Source of the DNA: Macrotis lagotis
Taxonomy: Eukaryota; Chordata; Mammalia; Peramelemorphia; Peramelidae
Assembly (NCBI RefSeq): GCF_037893015.1
Contig: NC_133658.1
Span: 142,953,822 to 143,017,821 of the forward strand
Direction: 5' to 3'
Length of the DNA stretch: 64,000 bases
Shown in pieces: positions 1-11,237 of this stretch. Position numbers and translations under genes: made by a program. Positions within the stretch are counted from its first letter, which is position 1, and every line of letters begins with the position of its first letter. The notes beneath the pieces are model-generated. The model saw only the letters and a program-made list of their open reading frames with translations, made no database searches and was not told where the DNA came from.

Positions 1-566
1 CCTGGGTCCTCTGGAAATTGGCTAGAATATTCCTTGAAGTTTTCATTTAGGAATGTTTTTAGAAGGTGATTGGTTGATTCTTTCCATTTCTATTTTACCC
101 ACTGAATCTAAGGAGAGGCAATTTTCCTAGAAAGTGTGTCATCTCCACATTTTAAGAAACTAGAAACCCCAACAGTCATATCTCAGATACCATTTTTTAA
201 GTCAACTGTTCCACTTCTCAAATTATTTTTTTCTCTTCTGAGTTCCATTTTTTCATTGAGAAATAGTGCAGAAAATGAAATCTGAGACCTATTATCCCCA
301 GTTTCTTGCTCAAGACTTTGAAATTGTTGGTAACATTTAGAGGTTTATTCAGATGGTGTAATTTATAATTGCATGAATCACTGAGAGAGTGTTTGTCATC
401 CATTATGATAATTCTTTCAGTCATGTCTTGTACAAATGCCCTAGGAAGACAATTGATAACTACATTTTTATCAAGTCAACAAATGACCTTTTCAAGGAAT
501 TTAGACACAAAAAAGGAGGTGATAGGTAGGATGATGACTAGTGATAATAGATGAATAACGTGAGGT
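1..566. other. Unassigned AT-rich sequence
   Basis: No coding signal and no repeat I can name. Short open frames here have no domain-like content. Confidence 0.5.
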
Positions 567-567
567 G

Positions 568-593
568 GTTGTTGTTGCTGTTTTTGTTTTTTG

Positions 594-628
<35 letters not shown>
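568..628 (+). repeat. (GTT)n / (GCT)n trinucleotide microsatellite
   Basis: A GTT/GTTT-rich stretch passes directly into nine uninterrupted TGC units at 601-627. The leucine run it encodes in one frame is an artefact of the repeat. Confidence 0.95.
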
Positions 629-631
<3 letters not shown>

Positions 632-639
632 CTTGTCTT

Positions 640-1150
640 CAGAATGGAAAAGATGTTTATGGGCAGTCGGGAAGCAGTTAGCACACAGCTATAGATTGAA
701 GGTCAGTGATAGAATAGGGATAAGAGGACTAAATATACTGGAGAAGGTAGAATGGAATGGGATCACTTCAGCATGTAGGAAAATTTGCCTTAGCAACGAG
801 AAGAACTACCCCATTATTTGAAACAGGAAAGGAGGAAGAAATAATGGGGAAAGTTAAGGTGAGGAACAGGGAGAAGAAAAGTCTTTCTGTGAGTAACCTC
901 AATTTTTTTCAGTGAAATATGAAGAAAAATTCCCAGGGGGAGAGGATTGGGAAAGAAGGAGCTTTGGGAACTTTGAGGAGCAATTAAAAGAATTTGGAAA
1001 AGTCACTCTGATGAATGGAATAGTGAGTTAATTAAGGAGGTTTAAAAGAATTGCCTTGCAGCTGTTAAAATTATGGAACATTATATTGTAGTGGACTCAG
1101 TCAGTGCAATTTTTTTGGATGAATCTTTTTTTTTTCTTTCCTGACAGGAA
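640..1150. repeat. Possible old interspersed repeat, not named
   Basis: A purine-rich, non-coding stretch with phrases such as 'gaggagcaattaaaagaa' that resemble the distal part of the unnamed family at 19195-19775 and 41200-41560. The match is weak. Confidence 0.3.
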
Positions 1151-1259
1151 ATCTAAATCTACTTTTTATACTTTCGTCTCATGGGTCCTTGTTCTGCCCC
1201 CAGAGTCTAGCAGTACAAGGTCTTTTTCACATAGTAGAGCTTCAAATACTTGAGCAGAA

Positions 1260-1261
1260 CA

Positions 1262-1293
<32 letters not shown>
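1260..1293 (+). repeat. (CA)n microsatellite
   Basis: About 17 CA units with one CAT interruption near the start. Confidence 0.95.
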
Positions 1294-1294
<1 letters not shown>

Positions 1295-1299
1295 TCTTC

Positions 1300-1795
1300 T
1301 CTCTGCTCTAGTAGTTGAACTAACTCAAATTTAAAACATCATTAATATTGGAGATGTATAGTATCTGAAATTATAAAACGTCAATTCACTTTGAATTCAT
1401 TATGAGTTGAAAATCCTCATAATATGCACCAACTATGACAAATTTCTATAGAAATTTTGTCAAAACCTACTTCCTGCCACAGAAGAAAGTCGCTAATAGT
1501 CAGGAGTTCTGTAAGCCAGAATATGGTGGTGTTTGAAAATCTATCACTACCATAATTCATTCCACTAACAATTTCTTCACTTGCCTTATATCCCTGCTTC
1601 ATGAATTCACAAATTTTGAATGGCTAGGCAATCTTTCCTCCCACCTGTGAAATGGTACATTCCCATTCCTTTTAAACAGTTCCTAATTCCATCTTCAGGT
1701 AATATGAGTGTGAGAACACATCTACACTATCATTTATTTTAACCAAACATTATTTAATTAAAAAAATTCTTATTGTTACATCTCTCATATATCCC
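1300..1795. other. Unassigned non-coding sequence
   Basis: AT-rich DNA with no gene, RNA or clear repeat signature. Confidence 0.45.
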
Positions 1796-2442
1796 CTTCT
1801 TTCCTTTAATGCTGTCACCACCTTGGTGCAGGCCTTGATCACCTTATACCTGCACTCTTACAATAGCCTTTTATTTGGTCTTCCTGTCTTAAGTCTATTC
1901 CTCACTTCAATCCAAACTCTACTCAGTTGTCAAATGTATCTTTGTAATGCAAAGATTTGGCCATATCAAGCACTAATTCAATAGCTCTATTAACTCTAGA
2001 ATAAAAAATAAAATTCACTATTTGGTTTTTTAATGTACTTCATAACTTGGCCCCTTCCTACCTTTCAACTCTTGTCACACCTTACTCCTTACCTCATAAT
2101 CTGTGCTACAGTGACAGCAGTCTCCTTCTTATTTTTCAAACATGACAAGCCATCTCCCAATACCCTGGACCACTTTCTCTCTTCATTTCCATTATGTAAT
2201 TTTCTTGGTTTCCTTCAAGTCTCAGTTTAAATTTTACGTTCAACAAGAAATCTCTCTGAGACTATCCCAAGTTAATTGTGTATCTTATTTGTACATAGTT
2301 GTTTGCAAGTTGTTTGCCACATTGATCCCCTTTAAACTATTACACTGGGAGGTCTTGAAAGCAAGAAGAGGTTTTTGCCTTTCTTTGTATCCCAAGTTCT
2401 TAATGTAGCACCTGGTATATATTAAATGCTTAATAATTGCTA
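1796..2442 (+). repeat. LINE-2 (L2) 3' portion
   Basis: Carries the ordered L2 phrases: 'ggtgcaggccttgatcacc', a 'caatagccttttatttggtc' segment, the 'cttcataacttggccccttcc' segment, and a 3' end of the '...gcacctggtatatattaaatgcttaataa' type. Heavily diverged, with no open frame. Confidence 0.72.
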
Positions 2443-2660
2443 AAGGCTCAGACACTTTCTAGATGTATGACCCTGGGCAAGTCACTTAACACTGTTTACC
2501 TCACTTACCTTACCTATAAATTGAGCTAGTGCAAATTAAGGATCTAGATTTATTTTATATTATTATAATAATAGCAAATCACTCCAGGGTAATTGCCAAG
2601 AAACCCTAAATGAAAAAAAAGAAAGAAAACCCCAAATGAGATCACAAAGAGTCTAATACA
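2443..2660 (+). repeat. CORE-SINE with 'gccaagaaaccc' tail, interrupted
   Basis: The core 'gaccctgggcaagtcactta' is followed by the usual 'aaattgagct', then 'gcaaatcactccag' and 'gccaagaaaccctaaatg'. A foreign AT-rich piece (2537-2573) sits where the consensus should run straight through. Confidence 0.72.
2537..2573 (+). repeat. Left arm of a perfect 37-bp inverted repeat
   Basis: Begins 'ttaaggatctagatttatt' and ends 'ataataataat'. Its exact reverse complement lies at 5444-5480, on the far side of the HAL1-like element. Confidence 0.95.
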
Positions 2661-3369
2661 TTTGTGAAGTAAAAATAATAATTGTTATTTGAAAAAATTG
2701 ACTATGGGGGAGAATGGAGCCAAGATGGCATAGTGAAGGCAGCATTTCCCAGAACTCCTTCTTCCCAATACTCCAAAAGCCATCAAATGATGACTCAAGC
2801 AAAATTTAGAGGGGGCAGAACCCACAGAAAGGCTGGGTGATATTCCAAGTCCAAAATAACTTAGAAGTTCTGCAGGAAAGTTGTGTTTCACCAAAATGGG
2901 GAGTTGGAAAAAGCCCCGGTCACAGCACAGCCCAGGAACAATTTGAAGGGGCAGGGAGAAAATTCCGCTACACCAGAATGAGTGTGGAGTGAGAGAGTAC
3001 TGGCTGTAGTATCTACAGTGAAATCTGCAATGAGAATAAGGGGAAACCAACCTGCACCTGCAGAACACAGCCCACAGATGGTAAGGGGGTCAGGGGAGAC
3101 TGCCAAAATGTCTCTGCTCTCCCTGGAAGCAGGACTATGCTGTTTGCCCACAGTCAGACCCAGGTTGCAGTTTGGGCTGCCATACTAAGATAGCCCAGCA
3201 GGGCTCCTACTTACAGCTCCAGGGCAAAGGGGAGTGCTGTGGCCATCTACATATCAAAGCACAGGCAAGAGAGCATAAGACCTTGGATGAATAAAGGTCC
3301 CAGTGGGGTATCCCCCCCAAAAAACCCCAAATCCTTGGAAGTGTTGTAAAGTAGCCTTGGGCTGAGGAA

Positions 3370-4780
3370 ATGAGTAAACAACAGAAAAAGAAGAATCTGA
3401 CCATAGAAAATTCCTTCAGTCCCATGGAAGGTCAAAACATATACTCAGATGATGATAAAATCAAAGCTTCTAAATCCAAAATCTCCAAGATAAATAGAAA
3501 ATGGGCTCAGACTATGGATGAGCTCAAAAAAGACTTTGAAAAGCAATTAAGGGAGGTGGAAGAAAAATTGGGAGGAGAAATAAGAGTGATGCAGAAAAAT
3601 CATGAAAATTAAATCAACAGCTTGGTGAAAGAAATACAAAAAAGATACCGAAGAAAATATGTTAAAAACCAGTTTAGGCCTAATGGAAAAAGAGAGGGGG
3701 GGGGAGGCAAATGAGGAGAAGAATACCTTAAAAAGCAGAATTGGCCAGCTGGAAAATGAGATAAAAAATCTCTCTGAAGAGAATAACTCCTTCAAATGCA
3801 AAATGGAACTAAAGGAAGCTAATGACTTTGCAAGAAATCATGAAGAAGGGGCGGCTAGGTGGTGTAGTCGGGGTGGCTAGGTGGCATAGTGGATAAAGCA
3901 CCGGCCCTGGAGTCAGGAGTACCTGGGTTCAAATCCGGTCTCAGACACTTAATAATTACCTAGCTGTGTGGCCTTGGGCAAGCCACTTAACCCTGTTTGC
4001 CTTGCAAAAACCTAAAAAAAAAAAAAAGAAATCATGAAGAAATAAAACAATTCCAAAAAAACAAAAATTAGAAGAAAATGTGAAATATCTCATTGGATAA
4101 ACAACTGACCTTGAAAACAGATCCAGAAGAAATAAATTAAAAATTATTGGGCTCCCTGAAAGTCATGACCAGGAAAAAAGCCTAGACCTCATTTTTCAAG
4201 AAATAATACAGCAAAATTTCCCTGAGATCCTAGAAGCAGAGGGCAAAAAAGAAATTGAGGGAATTCTCTGGTCATCTCCTGAAAGAGATCCCAAAAGAAA
4301 AACTTCCAGGAATATTATAGCTAAATTCCAAAACTCGAAAATCAAAGAGAAAACTCTAAAAGCTTCCAGAATCAAACAATTCAACTACTGAGGGTCCCTA
4401 GTTAGGATTACACAGGATCTAGCAGCATTTACATTAAGGGCTCATAGGGATTTTAATATGATATTCCAGAAGGCAAAAGATCTTGGTTTACAACTGAGAT
4501 TCAACTATCCAGCAAAACTGAATATCATCTTTCAGGTGAAAAGAGGGACATTCGGTGAAACAGGAGACTTTAAAACTTTCCTATTGAAACAACCAGAGCT
4601 GAACAGAAAGTTTGATTTCCAAGTACAGGACTCTGGTGAACCACAGAGGGGGTGGATGAGAAGGACTAACTATGAGGAACTCAATGATACTGAACTGTTT
4701 GTATTCCTGCATGGGAAGAAGATATTGATAATTCATATTAATGTTGTCATTTATAAGATCTGTTCGAAGGAGCATATATA
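3370..4780 (+). pseudogene. ORF1p-like pseudogene of the HAL1-like element
   Basis: ORF1p is the RNA-binding, trimeric coiled-coil protein of L1-type elements. From the ATG at 3370 the frame opens with a lysine-rich leader (MSKQQKKKN), then a heptad-rich stretch (MDELKKDFEKQLREVEEKLG) and stops at 3610. The reading resumes in other frames (3659-3850), is split by a SINE at 3848-4025, continues with an 'IGLPES'-like RRM segment near 4145, and ends in an open C-terminal stretch from 4458 (QLRFNYPAKLNIIFQVKR). Several frameshifts and stops make it dead. The C-terminal domain is the best preserved part. Confidence 0.75.
3832..4041 (+). repeat. Young CORE-SINE with 16-bp target-site duplication and duplicated head
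   Basis: The SINE (3848-4025) lies between perfect copies of aagaaatcatgaagaa at 3832-3847 and 4026-4041, inside ORF1. Its first ~23 bases occur twice in tandem ('ggcggctaggtggtgtagtc' then 'ggtggctaggtggcatagtgg'), so it has two partial A-boxes and one B-box (ggttcaaatcc). Confidence 0.93.
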
Positions 4781-5443
4781 GGCAGGGCACAGGAAGGAGA
4801 GGAAGGAATATAATGGTATAATATAGTAAAAAGATGGAGTCAATGGGTGATAAAGGAAAGTACTGGGAGGAAGGGAAAGGAGATGAAGAAGAAGCTAACA
4901 AATTTCACATAAGTCAAGAAAAAGCTTTTTCAATGGAGTGGAACCGGGGAAGGCAAGGGGGCATGAGTGAGCTTTCATTCTCATCAGAAATGGCTCAGAG
5001 AGGAAATAACATACACACTTAATAGGGTATAGAAATCTATCTTACCCTAGAGAAAAATGAGAAGAAAGGGATGGGATAAGGGGGAATGGGGGGAGGGAAG
5101 GGAAGAATAGTTGACAGAAGAGAGGGAATATTGAGGGAGAGGGTACTCAGATATAACATACCTTTGGACAGGGCCAGGATGAAAGGAAAGAGAAAATAGA
5201 ATAAATGAGAATGGGGAGGAATAGAGTGGAGGGAAATACAGCTAGTAATAGCAACTGTGGGAAAAAAATATTGAAGCAATTTCTCTGGTGGACTTATGAT
5301 AAAGAAAGCAACTCACCCCAAAGACAGAGCCACTGGAATCCGAACATGGACTGAAGTACATTTTTTTTCTCTCTCACACTATTCTTAATGTTTCTCATCT
5401 TCTAGGGGCGGGGGAAGCAAGGGTTATTTACTCTTATAACAAA

Positions 5444-5480
5444 ATTATTATAATAATATAAAATAAATCTAGATCCTTAA
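5444..5480 (-). repeat. Right arm of the 37-bp inverted repeat
   Basis: Ends 'aaataaatctagatccttaa', the exact complement of the left arm. This copy looks like the native 3' end of the HAL1-like element, which suggests that the left arm was copied from it. Confidence 0.95.
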
Positions 5481-5567
5481 AAAGTAAAAAAAGAATGATT
5501 AAACAAATGGCCCCAGATGCAAATCATCTGTGTGACCTTAAGTAAATCTTATAGCTTTATAACTCAT

Positions 5568-5762
5568 AAAAAAATGACTATGATTGGGGTGGCTAGGTGG
5601 TGCAGTGGATAAAGCACTGGCCCTGGAGTCAGGAGTTCCTGGGTTCAAATCCGGTCTCAGACACTTAATAATTACCTAGCTGTGTGGCCTTGGGCAAGCC
5701 ACTTAACCCCATTTGCCTTGCAAAAAAAAAAAACAAAAAAACCCAAAAAAATGACTATGATT
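5568..5762 (+). repeat. Young CORE-SINE with 18-bp target-site duplication
   Basis: Full-length copy with A-box (ggtggtgcagtgg), B-box (ggttcaaatccgg), CORE and A-rich tail. Flanked by perfect aaaaaaatgactatgatt at 5568-5585 and 5745-5762. Confidence 0.95.
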
Positions 5763-5764
5763 TT

Positions 5765-6240
5765 TGAAGTAAAAGGTGAAAAAAGGATAAAGGTAAGATG
5801 AGATTTTGAGTAAACAAAAAGGTAACATTTCCAAATGGCTTCAAAAAAGTCTTCAGCTCAACATGAATAGGTTTTGTAATTTTAACCAGAATATTAAGCT
5901 CAGATTAGTTCTTATTTTTAAAGCCACTAGTTCCAATGAAGAGGTGCTAAAATTTATATCTACAAATGTTAGGTGGTGATTTACCTACTGTGCTATTTTT
6001 CTAGAGTAAATGCTAGCTAAAATAATTTCCTCCTCTCCAACCCCAAAAAAGTTCTGGCAAAATGCTAAATTCAAAAAAGGAGATAAAAATATAATGTGGA
6101 TGTCCCTTTATCTTGAAAATTTACAACTACTGGCTCACTGAATGAGTATCTTTATCTGCCTTCAATTATGGCAGTAGGGAAACTAGCTTCACTAAAGGGT
6201 AACAGAGTTAGAAAATAGGAATATTAATCATCATGTCATA
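5765..6240. other. Unassigned sequence
   Basis: AT-rich, no open frame of note and no recognised repeat. Confidence 0.45.
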
Positions 6241-6365
6241 AATTAGTAAGCATTTTAAAGCAGCTATCAAGTGCCAGGTACTGTACTAGACTCTGGGATA
6301 TAAGTATAAAGAAATAAAACCTATTCTCAAGGAGCTTACAATCTAATGAAAAGTCAACCTCAGAG
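6240..6365 (+). repeat. Fragment of an unnamed old repeat family
   Basis: Has the modules 'gtgccaggtactgtactaga' and 'ggagcttacaatctaatg', shared with copies near 19195, 32860, 40725, 59290 and 62395. Confidence 0.6.
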
Positions 6366-6559
6366 ATGAATTGTGATCACTTTTAATTAGCTTATATTTA
6401 AATGCAACTTTGATTTTCACTGGTACAGAAAGTCACTTCTTCATTCCTTTTAATATTGTATGATTCTCATCCAACTCTTTCTATTTCATTCAGAGTGGAT
6501 ACACCCAATATGAAGGAGGTGATGACATGATTGTGCGTTTTTTTTTTTATCTCAAAGAA

Positions 6560-6865
6560 ACTAATATAGCAAGAGGAAGTGTAATATGATGGAAAGAGGT
6601 CTGGCTTATGGGTTAAGAAGATCTGGATTGTAGCCCTGCCTCCAAAATTCACTAACAGTACTTACCTTGCTACTTCATAAAATCATAATATCCTTACTGT
6701 AGAACTTGAAAGGACCTTGGATTTGATTTAGTCTAACCCTGTCATTTTACAGAAGAAAACTGTACAAGGTCTCATGAAAGTACATGACCAAGTCAGGATT
6801 TGAAACTCAGATTCTCTTACAAATAAATACTATTTCCATGACAGCATACAATCTCACATTATTCA
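6560..6865. repeat. Two old MIR fragments, head to head (+ then -)
   Basis: 6560-6685 reads as MIR in the plus direction ('gtctggcttatgggttaaga'). 6690-6865 reads in the minus direction ('cattttacagaagaaaactg', then 'gtacatgaccaagtcagg'). Confidence 0.5.
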
Positions 6866-6869
6866 ATTT

Positions 6870-8390
6870 TAAGACCTTTAGCTAATCCACATGGGAAGGG
6901 AGATTTCCCTAAAGGAATTCTCTACATTGATGAAATCATGAATCTAGAACCTTGCTTTCCCTCCCCAAACAACAACAAAAAAGTTATCATAGCACTCAGA
7001 TTGTTCTTCTGTCCTTTCTAATCCTTACCAGGTGACTGGTGCATCTCTTTTTCCCACTATATGATCATGACTCCTAAGTATAACCCCAACCACATGAAAA
7101 TGTAATTGGGAAATATATAGCAAAATAAATAAATGTACAATAAAACACAAATAATAGCACATTTTCAAACTAAGTCAATACACAGTCCACAAAGTACCTT
7201 ATGAACAGTTTAGTGGCTCCATTTCTATTGGTATTTGACACCAATGATTTTAACAATGTTTTTGAAATGCAAGTCATCTCTGGTTACATGTTACATCTTC
7301 CTATTACCCTTTAGGCCATCCAATTTTGATTCTGTGGGCTCTTCAATGAGTCATAACTATGTACTGTCCAGGAAAAGAGAATTGTGAAATATGTTTTTCT
7401 ATACCACCTGTAGAAATGTGTTTCTTGGCTATGTCAGCCATTGCATGCTTCTAACTTTAGCAAACACATTCATTCAGGATAGCGTTACATGAAGACAGAG
7501 GACCCATTAATATAAGGAATAAAATATGGGACAGATAACTTTTGTTTTTCCTTTCAAGTCAAGAGGTTGGAGAAAGTTCAGATCTGATATAAGATCACTG
7601 TCTCAAGTTGGAATGGAAGGACCAGGGAATACAGGAAATAGTATGATGTCACTAGGCACTGGGAAGGAAGGGAGAATAGAAGGGGATATGAGAATTAGCA
7701 GAGATGAATTTCAGAATTCTGCCTAGAGGAGAATTTGTGGCTCCCCATCAAATCAGTAGGATGCCAGTTCCAGATCTATTGATGAATGGAGGACAAAGTT
7801 TCCTTTTGAGCACTATCCAAAAGTCCTGTTGATTTTTTCCTGTTGATCATTTCCCTAAATGGTCAGAATCCTGCAAATATTTGAGTAACATCAGTGGTCC
7901 CAGAGGTTTCTGAACCCAGTGGTCTGTGAGCTGTGAAGGGAATCTTTTGTGTCTGTGTCACTGTCCTAAGTAAGTTGGTTCAGAAGGGTAAGAAAAACCC
8001 TTCCCCATCTTCACTTATCTCCAGGGATCTGACATCTTTAATTACATTCTACCTGGTTATTTCTTCCATCCTCTTCTTTAGGGAATACAGTGGCATGCTT
8101 GCCCTCTCCTTTGGCATCTGGGGCACAAGCTAGATTACCATATATTTTCTACTCCAGCCTCATACTTTCCCTAATGAGGCCTGAAAATTTGAAGTGTCCC
8201 TAAATGAAACTTGTTTACTTTCCCTATCTCCTGGCTCTATCATTTGTGAGAAATGAAACTTTCCACTTGACAGAAGGGAGTTTCATGTGAAATTAACTTT
8301 CTCCGAAAGATGATTTAGGAGGAGTCCAAGTACGAAAGGAAAGCACAGTAAGATGATAAACTCTCTAGATTAGGAATTAAAACACCACAG
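6870..8390. other. Mostly unique sequence
   Basis: No repeat I can name and no coding region. Short frames near 7526 and 7933 have no conserved motif, no start context of note and no splice-site pair. Confidence 0.45.
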
Positions 8391-8454
8391 ATTAAGAGCT
8401 GGAAGGAATGACACAGGGTAACCAAGTCAATCTTCTCATTTTGAAAAATGAAGT

Positions 8455-8735
8455 ACTGTGCTAGAATGTCCAGAGCATTGGCTTGAAGTCAAGAAAAGCT
8501 GAATCAAAATTCAGCCACCAATGCTAGGCTTCTGACTATGGGTGAGTCAGTTAACTAGTGTCTGCCTCAGTTTCTCATAATGAAATTGAGGATGGAGGAT
8601 TACACCTAAAATGGAGATAATAATAGCACCTGTTAGGATGTTATGAGAAAAAAAGTGAGATACTATTTGGAAAGCATTTTGAAAACCTTAAAATGGTATA
8701 TAAATGTTAGCTATTGTTGTTATTATTACTTTTAC
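8455..8735 (+). repeat. MIR, long copy with 3' tail
   Basis: 'gagcattggcttgaagtcaa', then a core 'gactatgggtgagtcagtta', 'ctgcctcagtttctca', 'ggataataatagcacc'-type and 'gaaaaccttaaaatggtata' appear in MIR order. Confidence 0.75.
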
Positions 8736-8914
8736 TGTTAAAGGTAACTCTTTTAAGTCAATTAGTTACTGGAAAGGAGACATCCTGCAAAGACAGAGGG
8801 GGTTCCTTAGCCTGAGAGTGAAACCACAAGCTCAGTCCCTATCCTCATTTAAAAGAAGAGTAATGGTGATTCCCATGAACTTTGCCAGGTTACACAGATA
8901 GTAAGTGACCAATC

Positions 8915-9085
8915 TGATACGCCAAATCCAGTACGGAAAGAGGCCCATTGTGCCATGCTGTATATCGTGGATTCAAAGAGAAGCTCTGCTCTTATGTCCA
9001 GCATGACTTCAAAAAATCACTTTATATCTCTCTGTTCCTCAATTTTCACATTTATAAAATGAAGGTAGTTGTACTGAAAAGGTTT
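8915..9085 (+). repeat. MIR-like fragment
   Basis: Carries a diverged core ('cacatttataaaatgaaggt' end) and 'tcctcaattttcacattt'. Confidence 0.5.
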
Positions 9086-9589
9086 TTCAGCTCCCCATGT
9101 GATTTCTGATCTGATGTGTCCCACCCCAGAATTTCTTTTGCAATGAGAGAAATGCCATTAGCAAAGTCCTTTAGTGCAGGTGCAAAATTCCCCATAATGA
9201 TAATGAGATGATAATTCTAGTGAGGTTCATTAACAAGAGGACTGAATACATCAAGGGAGGAACAGCCCCAATTATTATAGATGAAAAAAGCATGTTGAGT
9301 CCAGTAATATGGATAGATTCCATTAGTGATAATGAAACACTGGGTATGTAGTGTGGAAGACAATTTAGTGCCTACATAATTGGGGGATTTACACACCTGT
9401 AAAATAAAGGGAATTTATACCATTAATGCTAACTTCAAGTCTGGTGACAGTCAAGGAAGGGAACAGACTTCACTATGTTTTATTATGCATTTTTACTCTC
9501 CAAATGATTCTAAGACATTTTTTTTTTTTGTCAAGGGCTAACAACTGTTTCCTTGAACTTCTCTGTGGGAAGAAACTGAACTATAATTC

Positions 9590-9850
9590 AGGACAACCGG
9601 ATTCTAGACCCACAACTTCATCTGATTTTCTGTATGACCTCAGGCAACTCATGTCATCTCTCTGGGTCTCAATTTTCCTCAACTGAAAAATGAAGGGCAT
9701 AATACCAGATAGGGATACATTATAGTATAATGGATAAAGAGCTGGCCTTAGAGACAGGAAGAGCTGGGTTTGATGCATTTCTGGATATGATAACATAGAC
9801 AAGTCATAAAATCCTTTCAGTGTTCCCCAGCAACTCTCATAAGACTCAGA
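9590..9850 (+). repeat. Two adjacent MIR/CORE-SINE fragments
   Basis: The first has 'gtatgacctcaggcaactca' and 'ctgggtctcaattttcctca'. The second begins at 9716 with a tRNA-like head ('tataatggataaagagctgg'). Confidence 0.6.
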
Positions 9851-9984
9851 AAGGTGTGAATCTATGGTGATAAACAGTATCTCCGTATAACAATGAAATT
9901 ATGATCCGTTAAAAAAAAAGTACTAGATGTTCCACATAGATTCCATGCCACTATTTCTACAATTGAAGCATCTTGCTAAAGGCC

Positions 9985-10608
9985 TCTCCCCATTCTGGTT
10001 CATCCTCCATTGAACTGTCAAAATTACCTTTCTAAAGCAGAGATCTAAGCATGTCACTCCCCACAACTGTCCCCTCATTCAATTACTCCAGTGGCTTCCT
10101 ATCACTTTCAGGATCTAATATAAAATTCCCTCTTGAATTCCTTCATAACCTGACTGCTTCCTATCTCTCCAGTCATTTTATACCTTACATCCCTCCATAT
10201 AATCTGCACTCCAGTGACATTGACCCCCAGACTGTTCCTTGCATAAGATACTTCATCTTTAAACTCCAGGCATTTTCACTGGCTGTTTCCCATACCTAGA
10301 ATACTCTCCCTCCTTATCTTCACCTCCTAACCTTACTGAATTCCTTCAGCTAAAATCCCATTTTCTACAAGAAATCTCTCCTGATCCTCTTAATATTACT
10401 GGCTTCTCTCTCTCTTACTTATTTCCAGTTTATTCTGCAACCATCTGCTTTGCAGATAGTGGCTTATACATTGTCTGCCCCATTTGCTTGTGGGTTCTTT
10501 GAGAGAACAGACTGACTACCTTTAACCTTTCTTTCCATCTCCAGCACTTTCCACTATTACTAAGTACCACTAGTTGACCCTTAATAAATATTTACTGACT
10601 GATTGATT
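9985..10608 (+). repeat. LINE-2 3' portion
   Basis: 'agcatgtcactccccacaac', 'ctccagtggcttcctatcac', 'cttcataacctgactgcttc', and an end of the 'cttaataaatatttactgactgattgattg' type, in L2 order. Confidence 0.78.
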
Positions 10609-10619
10609 GGCTAACTTGT

Positions 10620-10775
10620 AGTCTTACAACCTGGGTTCCAAGCCTGACTCTGTCACTTACTACCAATGTGACATTGGACAAGGTATTTAATCTCTGAACC
10701 TCTGTTTCCTTATCCATGCAATGGGGTAAACTGAACTTCCACATTTAAATCTATTGATTCTAAAACTACAGCAGG
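10620..10775 (+). repeat. MIR
   Basis: 'aacctgggttccaagcctga', 'aatgtgacattggacaaggt' and 'cctctgtttccttatccatg' match MIR order. Confidence 0.7.
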
Positions 10776-10859
10776 GCATTGAATGTGGGAATTACAATAT
10801 AAAGTAAAGAGCAATGGATGCCAAGTGGGAATCCTAGACCTTCACTTGCTGTCTTTGAT

Positions 10860-10998
10860 TCAGTTAATGACTACCCAGAAATTAAGTGACTTATCCAGGG
10901 TCACACAGTTATGTGAATCTGAAGTCAAAATTGAACTCAGGTCTTCCTGATTCCAGGTCAAGCACACTATCTACTCCACTACCTAACTGTTAATCTGT
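10860..10998 (-). repeat. MIR/CORE-SINE fragment
   Basis: Reverse-strand core 'gtgacttatccagggtcaca' with 'aactcaggtcttcctgattc'. Confidence 0.65.
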
Positions 10999-11076
10999 GA
11001 GGTTCCTTCTAGGTTGAAATCCACTGAAGTCTATTCAACTGAGGAATTGATTGATTGATTGATTGATGTTTGTCCT

Positions 11077-11234
11077 TCATTTTTTTTTAGGTTTTTTGCA
11101 AGGCAAATGGGATGAAGTGGCTTGCCCAAGGCCACACAGCTAGGTAATTATTAAGTGTCTGAGGCTGGATTTGAACTCAAGTCCTCCTGACTCCAGGCCT
11201 GTGCTCTATGCACTGTGCAATCTAGCCACCCCTT
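11077..11234 (-). repeat. Young-type CORE-SINE
   Basis: Reverse copy: poly-T, 'ggttttttgcaaggcaaatg', 'gcttgcccaaggccacacag', 'ctaggtaattattaagtgtc', and the tRNA-like head ending 'ctagccacccc'. A GATT run (11047-11067) lies at its tail side. Confidence 0.92.
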
Positions 11235-11237
11235 GCC

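Larger units (their letters stand above)
2700..5480 (+). mobile_element. HAL1-like retrotransposon (L1-derived, ORF1 only)
   Basis: The 5' end reads 'gagccaagatggc', as in marsupial L1 5'UTRs. It runs through an ORF1 region (3370-4780) and a purine-rich spacer, then goes from an ORF2-start-like segment (about 5230, 'agctagtaatagcaac') straight into a 3' end ('ggacttatgataaag', 'ggttatttactcttataac'). The roughly 3.7 kb of ORF2 found in the L1 at 44341-51112 is missing. That is the structure of HAL1 elements, which keep ORF1 and depend on L1 for reverse transcriptase. An internal deletion of one L1 copy is the alternative. Confidence 0.7.

Noticed and set aside
2685..3151. Two overlapping minus-strand frames (127 and 87 codons)
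   Set aside because: Antisense of the HAL1-like 5'UTR.
3832..5762. CRISPR-like or phage-like regular repeats
   Set aside because: The repeated units are dispersed SINEs with target-site duplications. Spacing is irregular and the genome is animal.
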